DNA of 64,000 nt from Cynocephalus volans (lineage: Eukaryota > Chordata > Mammalia > Dermoptera > Cynocephalidae): contig NC_084462.1 in assembly GCF_027409185.1 (NCBI RefSeq), positions 19,319,577 to 19,383,576 of the forward strand, read 5' to 3'. Shown piece by piece: positions 35,347-45,369 of the stretch; the stretch's first letter is position 1, and every line of letters starts with the position of its first letter. A program made the translations under genes and the position numbers. The notes beneath the pieces were generated by a model. That model was not told the origin of the DNA. It worked only from the letters and a program-made list of their open reading frames with translations, and made no database searches.

Positions 35347-36060
35347 CAGAAGCAGCTTTTATTTCATTGATTGTCACTATTTTTATGTTTTCACTTTCAT
35401 TGATTTCTGCTCTTTATCGTGTCTTCTGTAAGAGCTGTTTTGCTTTTATTTTGCTATTCTTTTTCTAGTTTCTCAAGGTGAGAGTTTAGATTGCTGGTTT
35501 GAGGCTTTCCCTGTCTTCTAATGTAAGCATTTACTGCTATAAATTTCCCTCTCAGCACTGGTTTAGCTTTATCTCACAAATTTTTATATGTTACATTTTC
35601 ATTTTCATTTAGTTCGATGTTATTTTTTTATTTCCCCGAGACATCCTATTTGACGGATGGATAATTTAGATGTACGTTGTTCTGTTTTTAGTATCTTTGA
35701 AGATATTTTTATTATTTCTCTGTTACTGGTTTCGGGTTTGATACTGTTATGGTCGGAAAACACAGTCTGTATGGTTTCAATTACTTTAAATTCAGCGCTT
35801 TTACTTTCAACCTATGTGTGTCACAGTATTTGAATTGAGTTCCTCATAGACAGCATATAGTTGGATCATGTTTTTTTAATCCACTCTGCTAATTTATTGT
35901 CTTGAAGTGGTGTGTTTAGATCATTTACATTTAATGTGATTATTGACATGTTAAGGCTGAAATTTGCCATTTTATTATTTTCTGTTTACTCTCTTGTTTT
36001 TTCATTTCTTATTTTTCCTGCCTCCTTGTGGGTTACTTTATCATAGTCTTTAACTTCTTC

Positions 36061-36850
36061 ACAGTGTACTGGTCATACTGAAGTTTCAAATTTTTATGTA
36101 ATTTGGCTGAAATATATCTTGCTACATAGTCCCACATAAGTTCATGAAATTGGTAACCTTCAGCACATTTAAGCATCATCATTCCTGTCACATTTTTAAT
36201 TCAGTGCTCAGACGCCTGCAGAGCACCAGTCATTATCCACTCTTGCCCCATCCCCCTAAAGACCCCACCTCACAATTCCATTGCATCGGTCATTAGGCTT
36301 TCAACATATGAAAATCTAACGCTTCAGGCCCAGGAGGAATCCAGCAATCACAGGGTGTTTTTCAGAAGCCTGTGACTCATCTCTAGAGAAGTGAACTGAA
36401 TTGTTACCTGCCAGAGGAGGAAGGCTGAACCCAGGAGGTCTTGAGGAAGGCCTCCTTCTTTGAATATCTTACAAATAATTTCCTAGTTTCTTATTGCTGG
36501 GGCTAAAAAGTCCAAAGGAAGAAGCTCTTTCTTTGGAAAGATGTCTGAGAAACAGTTTAATTGAAAGACTGGACGCACTTGGTCACCGAAATAGAAAAGA
36601 TGACAAAAATTTTAGTATGGCTTTTAATTTTAATTTAGATATACAAGAAGACCATTAACTCTTTGGGGCCTAACACACACAAGACCGAAGCCTTCTGACA
36701 CTAATGATCTTTCCCCACTCCATGTTTTTCATAGACACAAGCAACAAGTCTTTGAGAGAAATGTGTTTTTACCTACATATTAATCTTTTAAAAATGAGAC
36801 GTTGTAGGTTTTTCTCTGTCAAGGGAATTTAGGCTTCATTTAGGACTGAT
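36061..36850. other. No recognised feature
   Basis: Sequence between the 5' end of the old minus-strand L1 and a young L1. I see no repeat family or ORF. The border with the L1 is approximate. Confidence 0.4.
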
Positions 36851-36866
36851 AAAGCTTCATTGTCAC
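36851..36866. repeat. TSD, left copy (L1 36867-38810)
   Basis: aaagcttcattgtcac occurs here and at 38811-38826, perfect over 16 bp. Confidence 0.9.
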
Positions 36867-37560
36867 TTCATGAATAAGACCTCAAAAGCATAGGCAACAA
36901 AAGAAAAAATAAACAAATGGGATTATATCAAACTAAAAAGCTTCTGCACAGAAAAGGAAACAATCAACAGAGCGAAAAGACAACCTGCAGAATGAGAAAA
37001 AATATTTGCAAACTATGCATCTGACAAAGGATTAATATCCAGAATATATAAGGACCTCAAACATCTCAACAGTAAAAAAACAAATAATGTGATTAAAAAA
37101 TGGGCAAAGGAGCTGAACAGATATTTTGCAAAAGAAGACATACAAATGGCCAACAGGTATATAAAAAATGCTCAGTATCACTAATCATCAAAGAAATACA
37201 AATCAAAACCACATTGAGATATCATCTTACCCCAGTCAGACTGGCTGTTGTCAAAAAGACAAAGAATAACAATTGCTGGTGAGGATGTGAAGAGAGGGGA
37301 ACCCTCCTACACTGTTGATGGGACTGTGAATTGGTGCAGCCATTATGGAAAACAGTACGGAGGTTCCTCAAACAACTACAGATAGAACTACCATACGACC
37401 CAGCCATTCTGCTGCTGGGTATACACCCAAAGGAATGGAAATCATCATGTTGAAGGGACACCTGCGCTCCCATGTTCGTCACTGCTCTATTTATAATAGC
37501 CAACATGTGGAACCGCCTAAATGTCCATCGATGGACAACTGAATAAAGAAAATGTGGTAT

Positions 37561-37724
37561 GGGGGAGGGGGAGGGCGGTTTACAAGAAACTAGTTAAGGG
37601 TCACAAAGATTGACTTTATTTTGTAAACATGAGTATACTAATTATCCTGATTTGGTCACTACATATTATACTCATGTATTGATATACAATTCTGTACTCC
37701 ACAAATATATATAATCAATAAAAT
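37561..37724 (+). mobile_element. L1 3'UTR-only insertion starting at the G-tract
   Basis: 164 bp flanked by aaatgtggtat at 37550-37560 and 37725-37735. It begins exactly at gggggagggggagggcgg and continues as L1 3'UTR ('ctaattatcctgatttggtc', 'tctgtactccacaaatatat'), parallel to 63310-63610. It was 5'-truncated at the G-rich tract. Confidence 0.85.
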
Positions 37725-37782
37725 AAATGTGGTATATATACACAATGGAATACTACTCAGCTATTTAAAAAAAAAGAAATTT

Positions 37783-38290
37783 TGGGGTCCTGAGGCATGG
37801 AGCCGGGGGAAGCCAAACCCAGCCACAACCAGGGAAAGAGCACACCAAAAACACCATTTCCACATGGGTAGCCCACCACAGCCACTGCAATTGCCACGGC
37901 TGCCACAAAAGCAGCTAGTCTCTACAGCAGCAGTCACAGCCACCATGCAGGTGGCACGCCAGACTCTCAACTGCATTGACACAAGAAGAGATACCAGCAG
38001 AGACCAAAAAGAAAAAGAAAAAGAAGAGGTCCTCTCTTTCCACAAATCACACTCCAGAGTAATAGAAGAAACATCTGATTTACGATACTAGGGCAGGACG
38101 TGATCACACCTGTCTCAGCACTAGACAGATCATCCAGGCAACAAACCAACAGAGGAGCAGCTAATCTGTCACATGGAGAGAACAAATCTATGGTTATTAG
38201 AGGGGAAGTGAGAAGGGAAGGAGAAGGGGAGAGATGAGATAAGGGGCATAAAGAATAAGTATGATTTGTAACAATGAATATGCTAATTTA
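37783..38290 (+). mobile_element. Composite L1 derivative: leader + short endonuclease piece + 3'UTR
   Basis: About 510 bp inside the L1 3' end, with similar aaaaa(t)gaaatt flanks. Left part (37785-38005) is an unrecognised CA/GCC-rich leader. Then come a (GAAAAA)n-like stretch and about 90 bp matching L1 ORF2 endonuclease DNA (38065-38160, shared word gacagatcatccaggcaac, compare 29662). Right part (38170-38290) is an L1 3'UTR with a G-rich tract. It looks like an L1 RNA that lost most of both ORFs by splicing or deletion before insertion. The leader carries no ORF of known type. Confidence 0.65.
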
Positions 38291-38940
38291 AAAAATGAAA
38301 TTCTGCCATTTGCATGCAGCAGCATGGATGAGCTTGGAGAAAGCAGTTAAGTGAAATCAGCCAGGCATCAAAAGAGAAATACTGCATGTCCTCACTCATA
38401 AGTGGGAGCTGAAAAATAATAATAAATAAATAAATAAACAATAGCAATAATAGTAATAATAAGGTGAACTTTCAGAAGGAGAGAACAGAGCCATGGTTAT
38501 TAGAGATGGGAAAGGGGAAGGGGGGACAGTGACAAATTGGCTAATGGACACAAAACTGCTAGAATAAAAACCAAATTCTATTGGTGTGCAGTTGAAGTAG
38601 GCATCGATCATTAACAATAATTTACTGTATGTTATCAAATGGCTAGAAGAGAGGAAATCAAATACCCTCATCACAAAGAAACAATTAAGTTTTGTAATGA
38701 ATATGCTAATTACCCTGATTTGATCATCACACATTGTCTACATGTATTGAAACTGAAATTCAACTCTGTACCTCACAGATGTATAATCAATGCATTTCAC
38801 TTAAAATAAAAAAGCTTCATTGTCACAGTTTGGCCAATGAGTTTTATTACTACTGGTAATAACACTTCCTACTTTTGGTTTTTATGCAACCCCTCCATGC
38901 CCCCATTTACTAGATGGTCCTGTCTTTCCTTATTTAAATC

Positions 38941-39281
38941 TGGTATGGTCTGAATTTTTGTGTGCCTCCAAAATTCATGTGTTGAAATACTAACCCCTGA
39001 CGTGATGCTACTAGGAGGTGGGGCCTCTGGGAGGTGATCATGTCATGAGGGTGAAGCCCGCATGCATGGGATCGGTGCCCTTGCAAAGGAGGCCCCAGGG
39101 AGCTGCCTCGCTCCTTCCACCACGTAGGGTCACGGTGAGCTGGGAAATGCATCCCCGCTGGCCACCTCACTCCTTGATCTTGGACTTCTGGGCCTCCAGA
39201 ACGATGAGAAACAAGTTTCTATTGTTTATATGCTGCTCAGTTTATGATATTTTATTACAGTAGCCTAAACGGACTATGACA
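38941..39281 (+). mobile_element. MLT1-like MaLR solo LTR with 5-bp TSD
   Basis: 341 bp, TG...CA, with 'tggtatggtctgaattttt', 'aaattcatgtgttgaaata', 'ggaggtggggcctctggg', 'ccttccaccacgtagggtca', 'gggcctccagaacgatgaga' and the closing 'aacggactatgaca'. The 5-mer aaatc flanks it on both sides (38936-38940 and 39282-39286). Confidence 0.9.
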
Positions 39282-39294
39282 AAATCCTATCTAC

Positions 39295-39631
39295 TATTAG
39301 TCCTCACAATCAGCTTAGCATAAGCACAACCGTGTTAACCGCTTCCTCACCCTGCCCCCTGCCCCTCCCTTTCTCTTAAGCAGAGTGCTTTCTGAGAAAA
39401 ACCAGATTTTGTGCAAAACAGGAAAACCACAAAGCTGTTGCAAAGTGCTGAATGCTCAGAGTAGCTACAAACCCCTTCCCCTAATCCAAACCCTATAAAA
39501 CCTCTATTAGTCTGTAGAGGGGCAGGAACTGATCTTGCAGTCTCCCCTCCAGGTTCACTGGAAATAAACTCCCTGGCGTGATAAATATTTGGCTCAAAGT
39601 CCTTTAATCCTTTTGTTTCACCAACCTAACA
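39295..39631 (+). mobile_element. Solo retroviral LTR (same family as 48357-48694)
   Basis: 337 bp from TATTAGTCCTCAC to CCTAACA. A TATA box (ccctataaaacctc, about 39490) and a poly(A) signal (gaaataaactcc, about 39561) mark U3-R. It aligns along its length with the LTR inside the ezrin pseudogene, sharing TATTAGnCCTCAC, 'ttgtgcaaaacag' and 'ataaaacct'. No matching 5-bp flanks are visible, so the exact ends are provisional. Probably ERV class I; no internal region. Confidence 0.8.
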
Positions 39632-39782
39632 CTTATCACTCAGAATTTATATGAAATTCTACCACACCCACAAATCCTTCCCTAATTCTCTCCCTGCAAA
39701 AGAAGATATGACGCAGAAGGACTGAGGGGGTATTTTGGCTCATTTGACTATCTAACTAGCCCTTAAATGGATTCCGTATAGA

Positions 39783-39973
39783 GCTGTGCTGTCTGACACA
39801 GTAGCCAGATATGGCCACTTACATTTACATTAATTAAAATTAGAAATTCAGTTTCTCACTCACACTAGCCACAGTTCAAGGACTCAGTAGCCACCCGTGG
39901 CTGGTGGCCACCATATCAGACAGCATGATTACAGCACATTTGTATCACGACAAAAGTTCTATCGGACAGAGAG
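39783..39973 (-). mobile_element. MER5A-like hAT DNA transposon (non-autonomous)
   Basis: Terminal inverted stretches 'gagctgtgctgtctgacacag' on the left and 'tctatcggacaga' on the right, with 'tagccacccgtggctggtgg' inside, are the wording of MER5-type non-autonomous hAT (Charlie) elements. An ancient element with no coding potential. Confidence 0.75.
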
Positions 39974-42130
39974 CCTTCGTTTATGTCTTATCCTCCTGTT
40001 ACAAGTATAGGATGTGTCCAAATAAGATTTTTAGGAAGCTGGGTATTCCTGGACCAAGGCCTCTGCTATACATTGTGACATTTTTTGAATATCAAAAGGC
40101 AAGTGTGTTTCAGAGTTATTTTCTCCCTAGTGGTTGGGTTCCCTTGGCCTATTCAAGTAATTCTATTTTGTCCTCATGTCCAACCACTTTGAAATGAAGA
40201 GCTGGAGTTAGGAGGATAGAAGGCGATGAATGAGACCCCGGGCAAAGTGGAGTGACCTCGTTACTGCAACCTCCATAGGAAAATGAGGCTTGACGAGTTG
40301 GGTGGAACTAAGACTCCTTTACAACCCCTGGCCCAGATGGAGTCACACCATGGAGTCCCAGGATTCATCTTTTTCAATTTCCTGGAAGCAATGTCTGTCC
40401 TCTGTGCTCTGGGGAGATAAAATTTTATTTCCATCTACCAAAGCTCTCTCAGCATCAAGAACACGGAGGCACAGCCAGCAGCTTGGAGATTGTTTCTGTA
40501 ATAAATCCATCCACTGCGGCTCAGTCCCGCTTCTTGGACTCATCTGCAGATGCAGATGCCAACCAGTGCTAACTTTTCGAATTGAAATGTGGCCGAGCCA
40601 CAGAGGCAAGTGGAGCAGAGTACCGTGTTTCAAGACTTCTCCAGCTCTGGGTGGGAATTTTAACAGGCCAAAGGGTAATAATTGAAATCAATGCATGGTC
40701 TCCTTTTGTAGGTGGTCAGAGCTTTGGGTTAGTGCCACGTTTCCCAAATTTTTAACAATCAGGAACCATCTTCAGTATTTTTGCCCATATCTAAACACCA
40801 CCTGTACTATTTTTATTTCATGATTTTCTTTAAGTCAACTTCTTTTATAAAAAATTAAATCGATATAGCTTCATCTTATGAAGTAATATCTCAGAAATTC
40901 TGGGCCCCATGCACCCAGTCATACTTTTTTCCAATTTACCTGAAGATAGTTGATATTAACCTGACGAATGTTTGTCCACGTGCTGCCAAAATTATCTTGA
41001 GAACCACTTTGGGCAAGAGAGGGAGATGGAGAGGCCCTGCGTGTCTGAGCGGTGACTGGCACCGCAGCTGATCATCTGTCTAATAGGACTTTCTTCTTCT
41101 AGGGGATTTTGGAATTTGAACTGTAATGTTTTAAGAAATATGGCAAGATATGGTGTTAGGGGTCTCACCATTAAACCCCTTCCCTCCACCACAGCAAGGT
41201 GAGGCAGGTTGGAGCTTCTCTAAGCAAGGTCATGCTGTATAAAAGTCCAAGCTGGTGAATTTCCATTGTTCCCAGCCTGGGAATATGGCAGTGGGGACAC
41301 AGTGTCCCTTGGGGTCTTTGCTGTCTAACACACAAACTTCAAAGTCAGTCTCACTGATGCAGTAAGTACGGAGGCATCACAGTATCCTAGTCAACTTGAA
41401 CGTCACTTAACAAATATTTGGGCTACTGCAGCTGCAGGCAGGGCCCTGAATCAGGCACAAGGCAAGGACTCATCCTTCCAGACTCTTCTTGGAGTCAGGT
41501 CTTAAAAAATGCATAAGAGTGAGTAGAAGTTGGCAAAAGAGAGAATCTTACAGTCCAGTGGGGCAGCCATAGACCGACACAAACCTAGCACTCTGAGGCA
41601 GGATACGAGGGATGCTGAGTGAATTGGGAACCCAGCCAAGGATGCTAGCACCACGGTGGGGGGGAAGCAGAAACCGTCCCTGCTACCTGCTACGCCCCTG
41701 CCAAGACCACCCTTCTCCAGTGTGCAAGCTCAGATCCTGGCAGAAATCTCATTATGGAGGTTTATTTCCTCTTTAAAATGGTTCCTTCTGCATGAGAGCC
41801 TCAATGTAGCCAGCATTTTATGTGCTGTGGACATTGCCACCGAGTTTCACTTTCTCCCTGTGTCCTTCTCAGGATTCAAACAAAACAAATTTTAATGGTG
41901 CTGTCCAATGTGTCTGCTGAGAAATTTGAGGGCCAGGATGGATATAAAAGACAGGAACAATGGTATTTGACACCATCAATCAATGTATTGATTTTATACA
42001 GTTTATACAGTTTAACCTGAATGTCTCCTGAAATTCCCATCTTAAAAGAATCAGGAATGCCAAAATTTCAACTCCAGAAACCAGATCCCACCCCTTTCTC
42101 TACCCTTCATCTATTTATCAGACTTTTTTG
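39974..42130. other. No recognised gene; mostly single-copy sequence
   Basis: Apart from faint ancient-repeat wording near 41400-41600, I see nothing I can name. Frames of up to 131 codons (40290-40685 on +) overlap others on the opposite strand and show no known domain. Confidence 0.4.
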
Positions 42131-42134
42131 GGCT

Positions 42135-42360
42135 TTCAGTATGGGTCAGGCTCAGTGCGAGGCACTGGGGTGCAAAGATATATAAAGCACCTCCCACTCC
42201 CATCTTCAAGGAAGTCATGGTTCTGTGAAGGAAAGAGACAGGTTAACAGATGATTTAGTTCAACACAAGGGCATGAGAGTCTACAGGGAACACAAAGTAA
42301 AGCCAGGAATCCGCACAGAAAAGGTGGTATCTGAGCAGAGTCCTGAAGGATGAATAGGAG
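42135..42360 (+). repeat. Ancient mammalian interspersed repeat (class not asserted)
   Basis: Contains 'gcgaggcactggggtgcaaag', 'caaggaagtcatggttctgtg', 'gaaagagacaggttaacag' and 'gagcagagtcctgaaggatg', wording of a mammal-wide old repeat. Related to 22381-22510. Confidence 0.5.
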
Positions 42361-42666
42361 TCGGTCCAATAAAAAAGGAGAAAAGCCATTGCACACCCAC
42401 TAGAATGCTAAAAATATAAAAGATTGACATTACCAAATGTTGGTGAGGACATGGAGCAACTGGAACTCCCATTTGTTGCTGGTGGGAGTGCAAACAGCTC
42501 CACTACTTTGAAGAATGCGTTTGCCAGTTTCTTAAAAAGTTACATGTACATTTACCTATTATTACTCAGCAATTATTTACATAGATATTTATCCAAGAGA
42601 AATGAAAACGTACCCCTAAATCACAAACTTGTACAAGGATGTTCACAGCAGCCTCACTCACAATCC

Positions 42667-42701
42667 AAATGTTCATCAACAGAAATTGTTGATGAACATT
42701 T
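42667..42701. repeat. Perfect 15-bp inverted repeat, 5-nt loop
   Basis: Arms aaatgttcatcaaca and tgttgatgaacattt around loop gaaat. Arms are exact reverse complements. It sits where L1 copies normally have an unrelated right arm ('atcaacaggtgaatgg'-like), so the right half was probably copied from the left during replication. Confidence 0.85.
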
Positions 42702-42914
42702 TGTGGCACATCCATACCATGGACCACTTCTCCTCAATAAGAAGCAAACCATCGATACACACACTAACGTGTGTGAATCTCAGGAATGCTTTGTTGTGCC
42801 AAGAAGGTCAGACATGAACAAATACGTATAATATGATGTCATCCATGTGAAGTCCATCCACGTGTCATCCGTGTAAACAGACAAACTAATTTGCAGAGAT
42901 AGAAGACAGAAGAA

Positions 42915-43065
42915 GGTGACTTGGTGGGGAAAGGGGATTGGGAAGAAGGGAGGGGGAGGGGGAGAGATTGGATAAGGAGTGTAAAGAATGTGTATGATTT
43001 GTAACAATGACTATGCTAACAAAAATTAAAATAAATAGATAAAAATAAATAAAATTTTCTAAAAA
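42915..43065 (+). mobile_element. L1 3'UTR-only insertion starting near the G-tract
   Basis: 151 bp between agaagaa at 42908-42914 and 43066-43072. It begins ggtgacttggtggggaaagg, runs through G-tracts and ends in an A-rich tail. Its 'gtgtatgatttgtaacaatg' is shared with the composite element at 38250-38275. Confidence 0.75.
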
Positions 43066-43230
43066 AGAAGAATGTGTCTTGGGAGTGGGACAGTGGGTGA
43101 AGAATTGATTGTCACTTTCTAGGTGGTGAAAATGTCTATATCTTATTTTGGGTGCTGGTGATCGCAACTGAAACTGAACTGGTAAAATTACATGTCCCAA
43201 AGTAAAATGGATGGGGAGAGGCCTTGGAAT

Positions 43231-44827
43231 ATTCTGCGTACAGTAGAGACTAAAGATTTCAACGTGGCTGGAGCACGATGCCTGATAAGGAGCTGGAGAG
43301 GTGGGTGGGGCTGGCACAGTGAAAGAAATCAAGTTAGGCTTTATCCTTTAAATTAATACTCAGATTTTAATTATACCATAAAGGGGGGAATGATAGGGAG
43401 GTTGCACAGTAATAAATTTCTTAAGAGAACTAATCAGAAAGCTGGGCTTGCTGACCAGGAAACTTTGTCTTGAAGAACATTTCTTAAATAGTCATTTCCG
43501 TTTTGTTTTGCTTTGGGTCTTGGTGTCTGCAACACGTCTAAGAAGGCAAACAGCCCATCCTAGCCACCCTGGGTCCTTTCCTCCTTGAGTCTGTCTGGTG
43601 AAGGATTTTTATGTCCTTTTTTACCAACCAAAGGGTTGGTTGCTTCCGTTCATGTTCTGGAACAGAAGCGAGTTAAATTTGAGCTTTCTGCACCCAATTT
43701 CCTTTCCCTCCCTCTAAAACGAGATTGTAATTAAACATCAGCTAATATGCTTGAAGCCTGTTTTCATATCCATACATTCATTTCATACTCTGATGGCTTT
43801 GAAAAATGTGGTTTGGCTCTTTGCAATCATGCATCTAAGGCGCTCACAGTGGCCTGTGAATTGGCAGTCATTTTTGGAAAATAAAGGCAGATTAACATGC
43901 AAATGACTATGTCCAATGGTGGCACCCACAGTAACATGAGTTGTCCTTTTGCTGAAGTTAAAATAGCCACATGTCAAGGCAACTGGGATCTAAGCCCTCT
44001 GAAGAAGTGCAGGCCTTTGTCAAGTGTTGTGTCCCACACAGGGAACTTGAGAGGTCTTGGGTACCCCCCTGTCCAAAAATCTCTCCCATTTCTGCTGGTC
44101 ATAACAACTAAATTTCTTACATTGGACATTAAGTTGTTGGAGTGTTTAGGGTCAAGACTGTGTTTTAATCAATTTCATCATCTTTCATAATCGCCCTCCT
44201 CTCATCTTTAACCCAGTAATATCAACATTAAATGGTGCCAAAACACACTAGATGCAAATTTCCTGGAAAGTTTCTTCTCTACTCTTTTCAATTTATTATT
44301 AATGGCAAATGCCCCAAACCTGGTTTCTAGTCCCAGTTTTGGCTCAAATTGGTCACATGGCCCAGGCAAGTCACATGCCCTTTAGATACCTGAGTTTCTC
44401 CACATTTGGAAGAGGGGGTGGGTGGGTGTGGTGGGGGCGGGGAGGTCTTAACCATTTTTCTTGCAAGATTTCAACATTCTTCCCTCAGGGATGTAAATAA
44501 AATATAAAATAAAATGGGTTCTGAAATATTTATGCCTAATGATTTCTCCCAGCTCGACTCCCAGCAAAGAAACAGATCTGCTAGTTCTTCGTTGGAGACC
44601 GCCCCCTGGACACCAGTGACAGACGCTCCCCTGCCTCATGAGCAGTTGTCCAGAGTTAGCTCTCGGCACCCGAATCTGCACACTCACTCCCCTCCCCACC
44701 CCCCGCCACTTCCCACCCCTGCAGCCCGTCATGGCATCGGCCTCTTCTGAATACTCTGGGAAGGAGGCAGGGTCACACATGATCTGATTCCTTCTTTCTT
44801 TTCTTTTTTTTTTTTTCTTTCCTTTAG
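43231..44827. other. Single-copy DNA, no gene recognised
   Basis: AT-moderate, repeat-free to my eye. 43690-43990 contains homeodomain- and POU-type words (tgtaattaaa near 43728, aacatgcaaatga near 43894). No convincing ORF. Confidence 0.4.
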
Positions 44828-44971
44828 CTAGTGCATTCTAATCCTTCCTTGGAAAAACTCCCAAGCAATGTTCTCGGATCCACCCAAGCAGTACCTGTTT
44901 TCATTCACTTGATCTGCTTTAGAATTTGGGTTGAAATGGACGTTTGGAACCAGGCCTCATCATCACTGAGG
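44828..44971 (+). other. Candidate exon A (144 nt)
   Basis: Preceded by a long pyrimidine tract ending ttctttcctttag (44815-44827) and followed by ggtaagtgg (donor GTAAGT at 44972). All 48 codons are open in phase 0. The encoded peptide, with KLPSNVLGSTQAVPVF in the middle, is not one I recognise. Together with candidate exon B it gives an uninterrupted frame. It may be part of an undescribed transcript or a chance arrangement. Confidence 0.3.
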
Positions 44972-45274
44972 GTAAGTGGAGGTGGCTCAGGACCCCCGTC
45001 TCCCCGGCCTCCCCCAGTGGGAAGCTCGAGGGGGCAGAGGGTGGCAGGGCAGCCTCAAAGAGGAGGCGCAGGTGGGGGAGCTGGGAAGCTTGGCACCTGT
45101 GGCTGAGAGCCACCACCAGGGGGCTGGGAAGATGCTGGGCAGGTGGGGACAGCGGTGACACTCTTCCCATTTTCCATCATTAGTTTTCCTCTCTTCTCTC
45201 CTCCCGCCCTCCTTTCCTCTCTTCCTTTCCTTCCTCTGTCCTTCCTTCCCCCCGTCCTTGCTGTCTCTCTTCAG

Positions 45275-45369
45275 CACAGTATGACCAGGTGCCAGTCACC
45301 AAACCTACCTCCTTACAATTCAATGCGTCTGTCCGCGTCCAATGTCGCTGAAGGGAAGGAAGCCGTTCT
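45275..45369 (+). other. Candidate exon B (95 nt) behind a ~90-bp polypyrimidine tract
   Basis: The tract 45184-45274 is almost pure C/T and ends ctgtctctcttcag. The exon-like part ends at ttct|gtgagtg, a strong donor. Joined to exon A in phase 0 the frame stays open to the end. No protein family recognised. Confidence 0.3.

Larger units (their letters stand above)
22990..36060 (-). mobile_element. Old minus-strand L1 (L1M-type), host of several insertions
   Basis: Two blocks, 22990-25060 and 33703-36060, read as one decayed L1 on the minus strand: 3'UTR and late ORF2 on the left, RT and endonuclease regions on the right, reaching the ORF1-ORF2 boundary near 36060. The break at 25060/33703 is where a 5'-inverted L1 entered. 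The RT FADD-equivalent region is around 33885-33920. The first ~200 bases (about 23040-23210) may be a separate, even older L1 piece. The MaLR LTR (34205) and a SINE (35248) lie inside the right block. No frame is functional. Confidence 0.75.
36867..38810 (+). mobile_element. 5'-truncated L1 with two nested insertions
   Basis: Starts in ORF2 at the segment coding 'met-asn-lys-thr', about 250 codons from the end. It runs through the zinc-knuckle region (about 37270-37330) and an L1MA-like 3'UTR (38300-38800) to an A-rich tail, between perfect 16-bp TSDs. Two inserts interrupt it: 37561-37724 (L1 3'UTR piece) and 37783-38290 (composite L1 derivative). Removing both restores a continuous L1 order. 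ORF2 has stops (for example after GCTGG at about 37281) and is dead. Confidence 0.9.
42370..43230 (+). mobile_element. Old L1 3' end with a nested L1 3'UTR piece
   Basis: Decayed late ORF2 and 3'UTR on +, with 'ccaaatgttggtgaggacatgg' (zinc-knuckle neighbourhood) and 'ctgctggtgggagtgcaaac'. Continues after 43072 with 'aggtggtgaaaatgtct'. The segment 42915-43065 is a later insertion. A perfect inverted repeat lies at 42667-42701. Confidence 0.7.

Noticed and set aside
44919..45277. Minus-strand ORFs of 83 and 96 codons
   Set aside because: They lie opposite a GC-rich stretch and a polypyrimidine tract, giving low-complexity peptides with no domain.
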